Shown: positions 9,775-19,024, counted from the first letter of the stretch. The stretch: DNA of 64,000 nucleotides from an uncultured Propionibacteriaceae bacterium (GCA_938012815.1 CALLVV010000076.1:14782-78781); one strand, 5' to 3'. A program made the numbers and translations. Notes: generated by a model from the sequence alone, not told the origin.

Positions 9775-11137
9775 CGGTTCCTCCTTCATCCGCGCGGACG
9801 ATGGCCAGCACCTCGTCACGCAGCCGGATCATGGTCTCGGTGTCCCGGGCCTCGACGTTGAGCCGCAGCAACGGCTCGGTGTTGGAGGGTCTCAGGTTGA
9901 TCCACCATCCCGCCAGCTCATCACGGATTGTCAACCCGTCCCAGTACTCCCTGTCGCCCCGTCCCCCGAACGCCTCGGCGACGCGCTCCATCGCGGCCCG
10001 GTGATCAGCGATGATGGAGTTGATCTCGCCGGAACGCTCGTAACCGTCAAAACGGGCGGCGATTACCGACAGCGGCTCGGCCGAGGATCGCAACTGTTCC
10101 AGGACGTGGAGGGCGGCGAGCACTCCCGTGTCGGCCCCCCAGAAATCACGGAAGTAGTAGTGGGCGGAGTGTTCGCCGCCGAAGACGGCGTTCTTCTCGG
10201 CCATGAGAGCCTTGACGAATGTGTGCCCCACGCGCGAGACCTCCACGCGCCCGAGCCCCGCCACTGCATCGGCCACCGCCTGCGACGTGATCGCATTGAC
10301 CACGACCGCTCCCCCTGTTTCCTTGGAGAGCTCCGCCACCGCGATCATCGCGGTCACAACCGACGGATCGACCACCTCGCCCCTCTCGTCGATCAGGAAA
10401 CACCGGTCCGCGTCACCATCGAAGACCAGCCCGAGGTCCGCGCAGTGTTCACGCACCGCGGAGCAGGCATCAACCAGGTTCTCCGGTTCCAGGGGGTTCG
10501 CGGGATGGTTGGGAAAGGTACCGTCCAGATCCATGTACAAACCGATCAGATCCACCTCACGATCAGCCAGGACCGCGGGAACGATTAACCCACCCATACC
10601 GTTCCCGGCATCCACCACAACCCTGAGCCGCCGTTGCCCAGACATCGGCACCAGATGATCCAGGTGGGACACGAAATCGGCGGTCAGGTCGCGTTCTTCG
10701 TAACCGCCCACGATCTTCTCCCCGATGACCGCCGTCGCGGCGCGTTCCCGCAGCTCGGCGGTGAAACCAGGGCGCACCGGAGAGGCACCGGCCAGGCAGA
10801 ACTTCATGCCGTTGTACCTGGCAGGGTTGTGGCTGGCGGTGAACTGCACCCCGGGCAGGTCCAGCTGCCCGGAACCGAACCAGAGCAGGTCGGTGGACGT
10901 GAGCCCGAGATCGATGATCGAGGCGCCGGCCCTGCGCGCGCCGTCCGCAAAGGCCGCGGAAAGCTCCTCCCCGAGCTGCCGCATGTCGTGGCCCATGACG
11001 AGGGTTCCGCCGGAGAGGTCGAGCAGCTCCACGAAAGCGACGCCCAACCTGCGAGCCCCGTCGAGATCCAGTTCCGGATCCGGCCCCGTCACGACGCCAC
11101 GGATGTCATTGGCCTTGAAGATCTGCTCCTTAAGCAC
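9767..11137 (-). CDS. manB: Phosphomannomutase
   Basis: ManB interconverts mannose-6-phosphate and mannose-1-phosphate, feeding GDP-mannose for mannosylated envelope glycans. All four alpha-D-phosphohexomutase loops are visible in the 456 residues: T-A-S-H-N-P with phospho-Ser102, D-G-D-A-D-R metal site near residue 242, G-G-E-H-S sugar loop near residue 320, and R-P-S-N-T-E-P phosphate loop near residue 424. The GTG start at 11137 has a TAAGCT -10 box 6 nt upstream. It works with manC at 17837-18916. Confidence 0.95.
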   Translation of the reverse strand: MLKEQIFKANDIRGVVTGPDPELDLDGARRLGVAFVELLDLSGGTLVMGHDMRQLGEELSAAFADGARRAGASIIDLGLTSTDLLWFGSGQLDLPGVQFTASHNPARYNGMKFCLAGASPVRPGFTAELRERAATAVIGEKIVGGYEERDLTADFVSHLDHLVPMSGQRRLRVVVDAGNGMGGLIVPAVLADREVDLIGLYMDLDGTFPNHPANPLEPENLVDACSAVREHCADLGLVFDGDADRCFLIDERGEVVDPSVVTAMIAVAELSKETGGAVVVNAITSQAVADAVAGLGRVEVSRVGHTFVKALMAEKNAVFGGEHSAHYYFRDFWGADTGVLAALHVLEQLRSSAEPLSVIAARFDGYERSGEINSIIADHRAAMERVAEAFGGRGDREYWDGLTIRDELAGWWINLRPSNTEPLLRLNVEARDTETMIRLRDEVLAIVRADEGGTDE

Positions 11138-11143
11138 GCCCCG

Positions 11144-11149
11144 AGCTTA
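11144..11149 (-). promoter_or_regulatory. Leaderless -10 box of manB
   Basis: TAAGCT on the minus strand is followed by 6 nt and the GTG start at 11137. It should drive manB, the Trm112-like gene and the SIS gene. Confidence 0.45.
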
Positions 11150-11172
11150 CCGTCCGTCACCTTGCCCGTAGC

Positions 11173-11556
11173 TCATTCCACGGTGGGAAGCAGACGCAGA
11201 TGCCCGCCCTTCCGTCTGCCGGTGCTGCGGGGCTTGGGTTTCGGGGCCGGGGCGCGGTCCACGGGGGTGGTCGGGATGTCCTCCTCGTCGCGCAGCCCAA
11301 TCTCCCGGACGGCGTTCGCGAGGGCCACGAGTTCATCGTCGGCCTCGGGCTCGTTCCGCCTGCGATCCAGGGGAAGCCGGATCACCTCCCATCCCATCGG
11401 AACGGAGGTGCGGGATGCGTGTTCGGCGCACAGGTCGAAGGCCCCGGGTACTGCGGCATCGGCCAGTGGCCCCAGCACCGCTGTCGAATCCGCGTACACG
11501 TAGGTGAGTGTGGCCACGGCAGGCATGCCGCAGGCAGTCCGGGAACAACGACGCAC
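11173..11556 (-). CDS. DUF3499 family protein
   Basis: The 127-residue protein has Cys at positions 4, 9 and 43 and His46 in the arrangement C-x4-C...C-A-E-H of DUF3499 proteins, suggesting a zinc ribbon. The middle reads M-G-W-E-V-I-R-L, and the C-terminus is basic and proline-rich. Function is unknown. The GTG start at 11556 has TAGGCT 6 nt upstream. It is divergent from the metallopeptidase-like gene with only 38 bp between, as in the mycobacterial Rv3258c-Rv3259 pair. Confidence 0.85.
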   Translation of the reverse strand: MRRCSRTACGMPAVATLTYVYADSTAVLGPLADAAVPGAFDLCAEHASRTSVPMGWEVIRLPLDRRRNEPEADDELVALANAVREIGLRDEEDIPTTPVDRAPAPKPKPRSTGRRKGGHLRLLPTVE

Positions 11557-11562
11557 CTTCGA

Positions 11563-11568
11563 AGCCTA
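11563..11568 (-). promoter_or_regulatory. Leaderless -10 box of the DUF3499 gene
   Basis: TAGGCT on the minus strand, 6 nt before the GTG at 11556. It sits 14 bp from the opposing -10 box of the divergent gene. Confidence 0.45.
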
Positions 11569-11582
11569 CCGCTTTCCGCGGC

Positions 11583-11588
11583 TAGAGT
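11583..11588 (+). promoter_or_regulatory. Leaderless -10 box of the metallopeptidase-like gene
   Basis: TAGAGT followed by 6 nt and the ATG at 11595. The two back-to-back -10 boxes show that this 38-bp spacer is a compact divergent promoter. Confidence 0.5.
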
Positions 11589-11594
11589 TACCGC

Positions 11595-12032
11595 ATGCCA
11601 CGCAGCCGCGACCGTCACGACCGGGGAATGCACGGACCTGTTGCCCTACCGGATTCCAACAACCGCAAAACCGTTCCGCTGCGCCCTCCGAACCGGGTCG
11701 AGTATTTCAACCAGTGCGTGAAACATGCGCTCGCCACCATCGCCGAGGTCGACCCGCACGCCCTCGACGGCATGGTCGTCGGGGTCGAGGACGTGCCTCT
11801 GTTGAAAACCGCCTGGTCCGGGGACCGGGTACCCATGTCAGCCGCGCTGGAGCCGTCGAAGGGTCGCCCCGCCCAGATCGTTATCTATGAACGACCGCTG
11901 GAGCACCGCTCCAGCAGCCGGTCTGCGCTGCAGTCCTTGGTCCACCGCACGATCGTGGAACAGCTGAGCGCCCTCACGGGCCGCCCCGTCAGCGACCTAC
12001 TGGGATACGACCCAACCGATTGGGAGGACTGA
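11595..12032 (+). CDS. Metallopeptidase family protein (Rv3259 type), HExxH absent
   Basis: The 145-residue protein matches by position and general sequence the small protein annotated as a metallopeptidase next to DUF3499 in actinobacteria (Pfam Zincin_1-like). Features are V-E-D-V-P near residue 60, I-V-I-Y-E-R-P-L-E near residue 95 and a C-terminal helix. The zinc motif H-E-x-x-H is not present; the nearest equivalent reads L-V-H-R-T-I-V-E-Q. Peptidase activity is therefore doubtful. A second ATG at 11628 is possible, but the -10 box favours 11595. Confidence 0.75.
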   Translation: MPRSRDRHDRGMHGPVALPDSNNRKTVPLRPPNRVEYFNQCVKHALATIAEVDPHALDGMVVGVEDVPLLKTAWSGDRVPMSAALEPSKGRPAQIVIYERPLEHRSSSRSALQSLVHRTIVEQLSALTGRPVSDLLGYDPTDWED

Positions 12033-12109
12033 AACCTTTGGGATCCCACGAACGGGTATCTCTTCGAGACTGCCACAACCGGGGCCGGGAAACCGATCCG
12101 CGGATTCCT

Positions 12110-12709
12110 TCATTTCCTCATCCAGATCCGAAGGCCGAGCAGCGTTGTCACCAGACCCAGAGGAATGGCCAGCGTCAGTTTCCATCACGCGTCCGCCGCC
12201 ACCGGTTGATTCGTGTACATCCCGATCAGCACGTCGAACCACTGCTTCAAGGGATTCCACGCGAGCACGCCCCTCAGGATCTGTGGAAGCCCTTCCAGCG
12301 CCGTTGCCTTCCCCCGGAAAGCTGACCGGCCATCTGGGACATCCTTGAACACAGACCGAGCGCATCGCCTATCACATCGACGTCACCGGCATCCCGGTAC
12401 AGGCACTCGACCGCTTTCAGGGCCTCGCGGCCCCGGGTCGTTGGGACAGCCCACCGACCTGCAGCTGGACACCCAATCCGGTTTCTGTGCGCCCCACCCG
12501 GAACGACGGGCTGTCCGAGCAACTCCACCCGGTCCGAGGTTGGACGGACCCAGCCCGCACAGAATTTCCATGGCCGTTGTCTTGCCCGAGCCGTTCGCAC
12601 CGGCGATCACGAGCACCTCACCACCCTCGATGGTGTAGCTCAGGTTGTCCGACCGCAGGGGTGTTGCCGTCACGACCCCCGCCCTCCTATCGTGATTTGG
12701 CAAGATCAC
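12110..12709 (-). pseudogene. Decayed ABC transporter: ATPase fragments fused to an ABC-2 permease tail
   Basis: Reading the minus strand, a frame from 12709 (GTG with AGGAGG nearby at a second GTG) contains a Walker A (G-A-N-G-S-G-K-T-T). After a frameshift, P-T-S-D-R-V-E-L-L-G-Q appears in another frame, then I-G and V-Q-L-Q-V-G-G-L in a third, then the ABC signature L-S-G-G-R-Q. The sequence then passes directly into a permease C-terminus (A-W-N-P-L-K-Q-W, then W-K-L-T-L-A-I-P-L-G-L) interrupted by an in-frame TGA and ending at 12110. Walker B and most of the permease are missing, so a deletion plus frameshifts have destroyed the locus. Confidence 0.8.
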
Positions 12710-12787
12710 CAGAGACCATTCAATGCACGCAGTGGCCCGAGGACATCAGCCGGGGCATCACCAGGAGGTCGGACTCTATTTCCTGGC

Positions 12788-14050
12788 TCAGTGTAGTTCG
12801 GGGTCGAGCTCGGCAGCCAGCGGTGGGCTCTCCCCCGCGGTCATCGGTTCCAGGGGAGCCGCCCAGGAACCTGCTTCGCCGGAGGAGACGACGGCTCCGA
12901 ACAGCGGCTGGCCGGAGCTGACCGTGACCCGCTGTCCCTGCTCGGTGGTCGCGGGGAGTGTGTGCACAACGGTCTGTCCGGCGCCCACCGTGACCGTGGC
13001 CTCCTCCTCGGCTCCCCCGGCCCCGGTGGCCGTGACCGTGGCCTGCACGTCGGCCGTCCCCGGGTTCGTCAGCTGCAGCACGCCACCGGGTGAGGTGAAG
13101 GTACCCAAGGGCGTCCCCGCGTCGACAGGCGCCACCTGGGCGGAGTCTCCCAGGGTGAACGCCATGCCGGCCATCACGGGGGCGTCGGAATTGACCTGAA
13201 TGGCCGATGCCTCACCGAGCAGGGCGTTTTCCAGTGACACCGACACGCTCGCGTGCGGCGGGATGCTGATGTTCCCGCCCCCCTGGGGCTGGTAGGCGGG
13301 TGTGGTTCCGTAGGCCGTCAGGTTGGCGGTGATCCGCGTCTCGCTGGGGTTGGCGAGCACGACGACGGAGCTGGTCGCCCCGGCCGGGATTCCGGGCAGG
13401 AGGTGGGATGTGCTCAGCTGCGAGGGCCCGGCCGCCGTCCCGCTGTTCTGGGTCTGGGTGATGGCCATCACCGCGGCACGGCCTCGGCTGGCCTGGAAGG
13501 ACACCCCCACCGGGGTTGCCTTCTCGGTCAGGACGGACAGGGCGATGGTGCGTTCCTGATAGGCGGCGAGCGTGATTCCCCGGGCCCCAAGGGCCTGGAT
13601 CTCTCCCTCCGCACCGTACAGGGTCAGGTCGATCGCCGCTTCGGATGCGTCCGGGTTGACGATCTTGAGCTGCGTGTCCGCCGTGGCCGGGAGCGCAATC
13701 ACGCCCTGGGAGACAGGCTTGACGCACTGGGTGAGGGTCCGCACGGCACCGGATCCGGAGATTGCCCCACCCACCGGCCCCTCCGTGCCTTCAGCGACCA
13801 CGGAGGTTTCCTGTCCCGTGAGCACCGTGCGTTTCGTCTCGGTGGCGGAGCCGCCCAGCGGGGTAACCGTCGTGGCGTTGTCCACCACCACCGTCGCGCC
13901 GGAGGCCGCGGGCACGCACACCACCTTCGTGGAGCGAACCGCCTCGACCGTAGTGGCCCTGGGCAGTTCGGCCGGTGTCAGGGCGGTTATCCCGACGACC
14001 ACGCCGGTCAGAACCGCAAAACCCAGTAGCGTCTCGAGCACACGTCGCAT
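12788..14050 (-). CDS. DUF5719 family envelope protein
   Basis: The 420-residue product starts with a signal-anchor helix (about residues 6-27) and continues as an extracytoplasmic, Ala/Thr/Gly-rich, beta-sandwich-like protein, matching actinobacterial DUF5719 proteins encoded beside the large glycosyltransferase and WhiB2. Cysteines near residues 44 and 114 could form a disulfide. The ATG at 14050 is 2 nt after the stop of the glycosyltransferase, so the two are co-transcribed and probably work together at the membrane. The function is not established. Confidence 0.8.
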   Translation of the reverse strand: MRRVLETLLGFAVLTGVVVGITALTPAELPRATTVEAVRSTKVVCVPAASGATVVVDNATTVTPLGGSATETKRTVLTGQETSVVAEGTEGPVGGAISGSGAVRTLTQCVKPVSQGVIALPATADTQLKIVNPDASEAAIDLTLYGAEGEIQALGARGITLAAYQERTIALSVLTEKATPVGVSFQASRGRAAVMAITQTQNSGTAAGPSQLSTSHLLPGIPAGATSSVVVLANPSETRITANLTAYGTTPAYQPQGGGNISIPPHASVSVSLENALLGEASAIQVNSDAPVMAGMAFTLGDSAQVAPVDAGTPLGTFTSPGGVLQLTNPGTADVQATVTATGAGGAEEEATVTVGAGQTVVHTLPATTEQGQRVTVSSGQPLFGAVVSSGEAGSWAAPLEPMTAGESPPLAAELDPELH

Positions 14051-14052
14051 CT

Positions 14053-17000
14053 TCAGTCCTCCAGTCCGCGCCGGGCCCCCGAGGAGCCTCCGATCGTGGG
14101 GGCCGCCAGGCCGATAATCAACACGACCACACCGGCCTGCAGGCCGAACATCCACCATGCCGGGGCCATGCCCCAGGTCACCCTTCCTGCGAGCCCCGCG
14201 GGAACGACGAAGGTCGCCTTCCCACTCTCGGAGAGTTGCGCGAGTTCCTGTCCATCGATGCGGACCCGCCACCGGTCATCCGGGGGTTCGGCGAGCACCA
14301 GGCGACGTTCGGTCTCGGCGGCCGTGACGGTCCCGTCCAGGATGGCTTTGCTGCCGTTTTCGTCGACGATGTGCACACGGGAGGGAAGCTCCACCACCGT
14401 CCAGATGACGGTGTCTCCGTCCACTGGGGAACGCGTCAGGCCTGCCGCGTTCCCGACGGCCGCCAGTTGTTCGGTGCTGAATCCTTTCATCCACACGTGA
14501 CTGACACCGAGGTCCTGAAGGCGGTCAGCCAGGTTCTCTGGCGCGTCACCACCACCGAGCAGCTGCACGAGAATTGCAAAGTCGTCGTGGAAGGCCCCCA
14601 CCGGGTTGCGTTCGGCCGTGCCCCAGCTGGGCTGGGAGGAATCGACCACGTTCCATCTCAGTCCCCCGTCGGGCTTGGTCTCGATCATCAGGACCCGGGT
14701 CTGACGCTCCGAGACCACCACACCACGGGCGAAACCGAGCTCGGAGGGGTGGTTGGAGACGGGACCTGCAAAACCGATCACGGCCCAGACACCGACCGCC
14801 AGCAGCGAGACCGCGGAAAGACAGGCGAGCAGGACGCGCAGATCCGCTCCGGCCTTCTCTCCCCGGAGCCTCATGGCGACAACCGGGGCGAGCAGGCCTG
14901 CCACCGTGAGCAGGGCCCAGCCCGAGAGCAGGGCCCGCGCTTCGCCGCCACTCACCGGCAAGGCGATTCGGGAGAGCACCACCCCCGCGATGAGCGGAAG
15001 CCCGATCCCGGTGATCGAGAGCAGACGGATTCGTGTGCTTCGGATCGTGCAGATGGCGTAGTACGCCACCAGTCCCAGAACTGCGAAGAAAACTATGTTC
15101 GCCCAGAGCGGCAGCCCAGAGGGCAGTATCCGGCCGAACAGGGTGGCCAGCGAGGCCGGCGGCCACGCGGGCCAGGCCAGCGGGTCGGGCCCGGTGAGAA
15201 GACGGCTCGGGTGGGTCATCAACGACGGGATCCACGGGACCAGGAAAGCGGTTGGGAGAACGAGCACGATCAACACGGGCAACCAGACGAAGCGGTCTCG
15301 GATCACCCAGATAATCCCCCCGATCACCGCCAGGACCAGGAGCACAGGCCATACCGCGGCTCCGACCAGCAGCCACGCAGCGGCGCTGGCGGGCGCCCGG
15401 AGTCGTTCGGCCCCGACGCTGTCGTCAATGGCAATCCGGTGAATGGAGGAGGCGAGTTGTGGCAGGACGATGGCGAGCACCATGCCCGCCGTGTCGCCTG
15501 CAGTCACCAGGCCGAGCAGGATCACCGCCCCGGCCCAGGTCCCGGCAGTGATCGCCGATGTGGTGCGGGGCACCTCGAAACGGCGCAGGAAAGCATGCGC
15601 TGACAGGCCCGCCAGTAGGGGCGACAGCCCCAGGGCCAGGAAGATCAGCAACTGTGGGCTGCCGAATGACAGGGTGGACAGCAGAGCCCCGACCAGGAGC
15701 CAGGGTGCATCGGAGCCCGCAAGACCGGTGGTCGGGCTCAGCGCAGCCTCCCACGCCTTACCGATGCCGTCGGGAGCCGGAAGCAGACCACCACCGAAAA
15801 CGTCCCCGAGCCCGAACAGGTTCCGCAGCGCCACACCCCCTGCCACGAGCAGCAGCAACGTCAGGATCGCCAGGGGAGCCAGGAACCGGCGTTGCGAGGG
15901 CCCGCCGGCGAAATCGTCCCCGGTCATCTCGTCAATGCTGAACCCGGATTCCTGGTTCGTGAAGTCCCGGTACCGGTCGGCAAGGTCCGCTCCCAGCCGG
16001 TCCAGCGCATTGCGCACGGACCAGTAACGTCTGGGCAGCAGGCGGGAGACATCCACGTTGCCCACCGAGCGAGCCGCCAGGCTCTTCACCTGGTTGCGGG
16101 TGGATGTGAACCTGCGGATGGCCCGTAGCTCGGCGCCCGCGAGTCGGGGGGACTTGGCCAGAAGGAACCCGATGGCCCGGAACCAGCTTCCGATCACCAG
16201 CCGGGCGGTCGAGACCGGTTTCGTGCCGCGAGCGGCCGCCACCCGGAGAGCGGCGAGACGATCGATCTCGTGTGATTCCCGGGCGAAAGCACTGCGTCGT
16301 TCCCCCGTCCTGCCGGACTGGCGATGCGTCAGGGCCGCTTCCGGCCAGGTGACCACCTTGTGTCCGGCCTCGTTGGCGCGCCACCCGAAATCCACCCCGT
16401 CACGGTGCAACGGCAGCTCCGGGGCCAGGCCACCGAGCTGACGCCAGACGTCGCCGCGGATCAGCATTCCTGCGGTCGATCCGCCCAACACCGGTTCCGA
16501 GACTTCCTGTCCTTGATCGATGTCCCCGTTGTCGACAATGGCCACACGTCTTCCCGTCGGGGTGATCGACTGCCCGATCTCGGCGAGTGTCTCGGGATAG
16601 TTGCGACGGCGCGGCTGAAGCAATTTCGGGTACAGGACTGCTGCCCCCGTCCTGGTCGCGCCCCGCAACAGCTGGCCCAGTGTATCGGGCCGGGGAACCG
16701 AATCATCGTGCAACAGCCAGATCCATGGCGCGTCAGGTGGCAGTGCGGCAGCAACCGCCTCTCCGAAACCGAGGTTTTTCCCACCGTCCAGCACGCCGCT
16801 TATGACTCCCGTCGCGCGGGCCTGCTCCAGCAGTTGTCGCGATGAATCTGTTGATCCGTTGTCCACCGCGACAAGCATCGCCGGCCGGGGATTCAACGCC
16901 GCCAGAGCCCTCAGCTGGCGTGGTAACCACTCCTCCGCGTTGTGCACCACCATCACCGCGGCCACCATGCGGGAATCTATCGTCTCGAGTGGCTCGGGCT

Positions 17001-17055
17001 CCGGCTCTTCGTCGATCCAGGCCCAGAGGTCGTCTGTCATCGCCTGACTCGTCAA
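14053..17055 (-). CDS. Large membrane glycosyltransferase, family 2
   Basis: The product is about 1000 residues. An N-terminal GT2 domain (about 30-280) has V-D-N-G-S-T-D near residue 65 for nucleotide binding and L-L-H-D-D-S near residue 117 as the DxD metal motif. It is followed by about a dozen membrane helices (residues 390-800) and an extracytoplasmic C-terminal region with a final helix. This architecture suits a polyprenyl-linked glycan transferase in envelope assembly. I prefer the TTG start at 17055 because AGGAGG lies 7 nt upstream; an ATG at 17040 is the alternative. Confidence 0.85.
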   Translation of the reverse strand: MTSQAMTDDLWAWIDEEPEPEPLETIDSRMVAAVMVVHNAEEWLPRQLRALAALNPRPAMLVAVDNGSTDSSRQLLEQARATGVISGVLDGGKNLGFGEAVAAALPPDAPWIWLLHDDSVPRPDTLGQLLRGATRTGAAVLYPKLLQPRRRNYPETLAEIGQSITPTGRRVAIVDNGDIDQGQEVSEPVLGGSTAGMLIRGDVWRQLGGLAPELPLHRDGVDFGWRANEAGHKVVTWPEAALTHRQSGRTGERRSAFARESHEIDRLAALRVAAARGTKPVSTARLVIGSWFRAIGFLLAKSPRLAGAELRAIRRFTSTRNQVKSLAARSVGNVDVSRLLPRRYWSVRNALDRLGADLADRYRDFTNQESGFSIDEMTGDDFAGGPSQRRFLAPLAILTLLLLVAGGVALRNLFGLGDVFGGGLLPAPDGIGKAWEAALSPTTGLAGSDAPWLLVGALLSTLSFGSPQLLIFLALGLSPLLAGLSAHAFLRRFEVPRTTSAITAGTWAGAVILLGLVTAGDTAGMVLAIVLPQLASSIHRIAIDDSVGAERLRAPASAAAWLLVGAAVWPVLLVLAVIGGIIWVIRDRFVWLPVLIVLVLPTAFLVPWIPSLMTHPSRLLTGPDPLAWPAWPPASLATLFGRILPSGLPLWANIVFFAVLGLVAYYAICTIRSTRIRLLSITGIGLPLIAGVVLSRIALPVSGGEARALLSGWALLTVAGLLAPVVAMRLRGEKAGADLRVLLACLSAVSLLAVGVWAVIGFAGPVSNHPSELGFARGVVVSERQTRVLMIETKPDGGLRWNVVDSSQPSWGTAERNPVGAFHDDFAILVQLLGGGDAPENLADRLQDLGVSHVWMKGFSTEQLAAVGNAAGLTRSPVDGDTVIWTVVELPSRVHIVDENGSKAILDGTVTAAETERRLVLAEPPDDRWRVRIDGQELAQLSESGKATFVVPAGLAGRVTWGMAPAWWMFGLQAGVVVLIIGLAAPTIGGSSGARRGLED

Positions 17056-17149
17056 GCCGGTTCCTCCTGTCAGCAGGCCCCCGATACCCGGGGGAACACA
17101 CAACCCTGACGATAGCCCACCCGGCGACTTGACGAGTCAGGCAGCTGGT

Positions 17150-17407
17150 TCAAATGGCCTGGCGCTTCAACTTCCGGCGCTCGCGTTCCGAAAGTCCACC
17201 CCAAATCCCGAATCGTTCATCATTGGCCAACGCGTACTCCAGGCACTCGGCGCGCACTGTGCAGCTTGAGCACACACGCTTCGCCTCACGAGTTGACCCC
17301 CCCTTCTCCGGGAAAAATGCCTCTGGATCCGTCTGTGCACACAATGCATGCTGGTGCCAGGCGAATTCATCCTCGGCGTTCACCCCCAACGTCCAGATGT
17401 CGTCCAT
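17150..17407 (-). CDS. whiB2: WhiB-family transcriptional regulator (WhiB2/WhmD type)
   Basis: WhiB proteins bind a 4Fe-4S cluster and regulate division and sporulation-type genes. The 85-residue product has the four cluster cysteines Cys23, Cys46, Cys49 and Cys55 (C...C-x2-C-x5-C), the G-I-W-G-G turn near residue 69 and a basic C-terminal R-R-K-L-K-R tail. The ATG at 17407 has a GAGGGGG Shine-Dalgarno, so unlike many neighbours it is not leaderless. Its place between DUF3499 and manC matches M. tuberculosis whiB2. Confidence 0.93.
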   Translation of the reverse strand: MDDIWTLGVNAEDEFAWHQHALCAQTDPEAFFPEKGGSTREAKRVCSSCTVRAECLEYALANDERFGIWGGLSERERRKLKRQAI

Positions 17408-17836
17408 TTTGCCCCCTCTCTGGCCCAAATTACACACGTGCGGTTCCTTCGCGTCAAGCCCGTCCGGCGAGTCGGTTTGCACCGGGGCCGGGCGGACAAA
17501 TCCAGCTCGTTTCCCCAACCGTTCGCCACCCCGGGAGGACAGGACCCCAAGGAGAATCCGCCCGCCCGTTCTTACCGTCAGGACCGCTGCCGACCGTTTC
17601 GCCAAGCTGTCCCCCCGCTTCGATGGGCATCACCACCGAGGAGCCGAAAATCCCCAGCAGCTGATTAAGTTGAAGGTTGAAGGTATGGCCTAATCCTACT
17701 CGTGCCAGAAGAACGAACAATCCGGATCCGAGGCCCCCACTGTCCTCCGTTTGGCCAAGTCCTCGCGTCCCGCGTTCCTTGGGGCCGGTTGTGTCCGATT
17801 CTTCCCCAAGCCCCCAGACGTACCGCTGCCGTACCG
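17408..17836. promoter_or_regulatory. Gene-free 429-bp region upstream of whiB2
   Basis: No convincing gene is seen in either strand. An extended -10 box for whiB2 (TGTAATTT, hexamer 17427-17432 on the minus strand) predicts a leader of roughly a dozen nt before the ATG at 17407. The rest lies between the whiB2 promoter and the end of manC, and I see no tRNA or clear terminator; a weak CTTGGGG/CCCCAAG pairing near 17780-17810 is not convincing. Confidence 0.4.
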
Positions 17837-18916
17837 TCAGGCGTATTCGGAACCGAAACGATCGCTTACCAGCTCCACCAGCTCACGTACCCTCCCAGCA
17901 TCCGACAGAGGGGCAACGAGGGTCGCTGAGGCGGTGTGCACGACAAGCGTGTCCCGGAGTCCCAAGGCGGCCACAACATGCCCTTCACCAGCGGTGTTGA
18001 TGATCACGCAGCCCGAGGAGTCCAAGCTCATGTTGCGTCCGTCAACCCGGTTTCCGTGCTCATCCAGCAAGAACTGCTCAGCGAGGTTCCGGTAGCTGCC
18101 GACATCTGCCCAGGAAACGTCCAGCGCGACCGCAAGCACCTCTGCGCTCCCCTTGCCGGAGGAAACCGGCTGCATGACCGCATAGTCGACGGAGGTCTTC
18201 AGGAGGGTGGGGAACAGCTCATCCAGCAGCTCATTATGAGCAGCGATTCTGCGCACTTTCTTGGCCGTGTCCGGCACCAGCCCCTCCAACTGGTCCAGTA
18301 ACGTCTTCACGCGCCACACGAACATCCCCGCATTCCACCAGTACTCCCCCGACGTCACGTAGTACTCGGCCAGCCGGAGGTCCGGCTTTTCCTTGAACTC
18401 CGAGACCCGCCAGGCATCCAACTTCTCGTCAACGCGCCCGTCCCGGTGCAGGTAGCCGAATCCCGTGTGGGGTTCGGTCGGGACAACTCCCATCGTCACG
18501 AGTGCCCGGGGCCGGGTCTCCGCCACTTCGAAGGCGCGTTCCAAGGTGGTGCGGAATCCTTCGACCGGGGTGATGATGTGATCAGCACTGAGCATTGCGA
18601 CGACGGCCTCCGGGTCGCGTCGTTCGAGGACCGCAGCAGACCATGCCACGGCACTCAGTGAATCACGGCCGACGGGTTCCCCAAGCAAGTTCTCCCCCGG
18701 TAGCTCGGGAAGCTGTCTGGCAACGACATCCACATAGGCACGGGATGTGCACACGAGAATCCGGTCGTCCGGGATCATGCCCACCACCCGCTCGTAGGCG
18801 AGCCGCAACAGGCTCCGCCCGTCGAAAAGCTCCAGAAGCTGCTTGGGCGTTCCTTGTCTCGAAAGGGGCCACAACCTCGTGCCCGAGCCGCCCGCCATTA
18901 TCACCACGTAGCGCAT
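17837..18916 (-). CDS. manC: Mannose-1-phosphate guanylyltransferase
   Basis: ManC makes GDP-mannose from mannose-1-phosphate and GTP. The 359-residue product opens with the nucleotidyltransferase signature G-G-S-G-T-R-L-W-P-L-S and the P-K-Q-L-L motif, with the F-x-E-K-P substrate motif near residue 174 (E-F-K-E-K-P). There is no C-terminal phosphomannose isomerase domain. The ATG at 18916 has TAGAGT 6 nt upstream, predicting a leaderless mRNA. With manB it supplies GDP-mannose to the adjacent glycosyltransferases. Confidence 0.93.
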   Translation of the reverse strand: MRYVVIMAGGSGTRLWPLSRQGTPKQLLELFDGRSLLRLAYERVVGMIPDDRILVCTSRAYVDVVARQLPELPGENLLGEPVGRDSLSAVAWSAAVLERRDPEAVVAMLSADHIITPVEGFRTTLERAFEVAETRPRALVTMGVVPTEPHTGFGYLHRDGRVDEKLDAWRVSEFKEKPDLRLAEYYVTSGEYWWNAGMFVWRVKTLLDQLEGLVPDTAKKVRRIAAHNELLDELFPTLLKTSVDYAVMQPVSSGKGSAEVLAVALDVSWADVGSYRNLAEQFLLDEHGNRVDGRNMSLDSSGCVIINTAGEGHVVAALGLRDTLVVHTASATLVAPLSDAGRVRELVELVSDRFGSEYA

Positions 18917-18922
18917 GCCAAG

Positions 18923-18928
18923 ACTCTA
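18923..18928 (-). promoter_or_regulatory. Leaderless -10 box of manC
   Basis: TAGAGT on the minus strand is followed by 6 nt and the ATG at 18916; no Shine-Dalgarno is seen. Confidence 0.45.
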
Positions 18929-19012
18929 GTGGAGCAGGGTATCGTCCGCCGGGCACGAAGGAAATCCGGATGGTTCCAAGGAGGCGAGCGGCGCGACTCC
19001 CTCAACAGGACC

Positions 19013-19018
19013 TAGCAT
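19013..19018 (+). promoter_or_regulatory. Leaderless -10 box of the TIGR03089 gene
   Basis: TAGCAT followed by 6 nt and the ATG at 19025. Confidence 0.45.
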
Positions 19019-19024
19019 CGGGCC

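Noticed and set aside
13975..15603. Long Gly/Arg/Gln-rich open frame opposite the glycosyltransferase and DUF5719 genes
   Set aside because: Composition is typical of an antisense frame and it spans two real genes.
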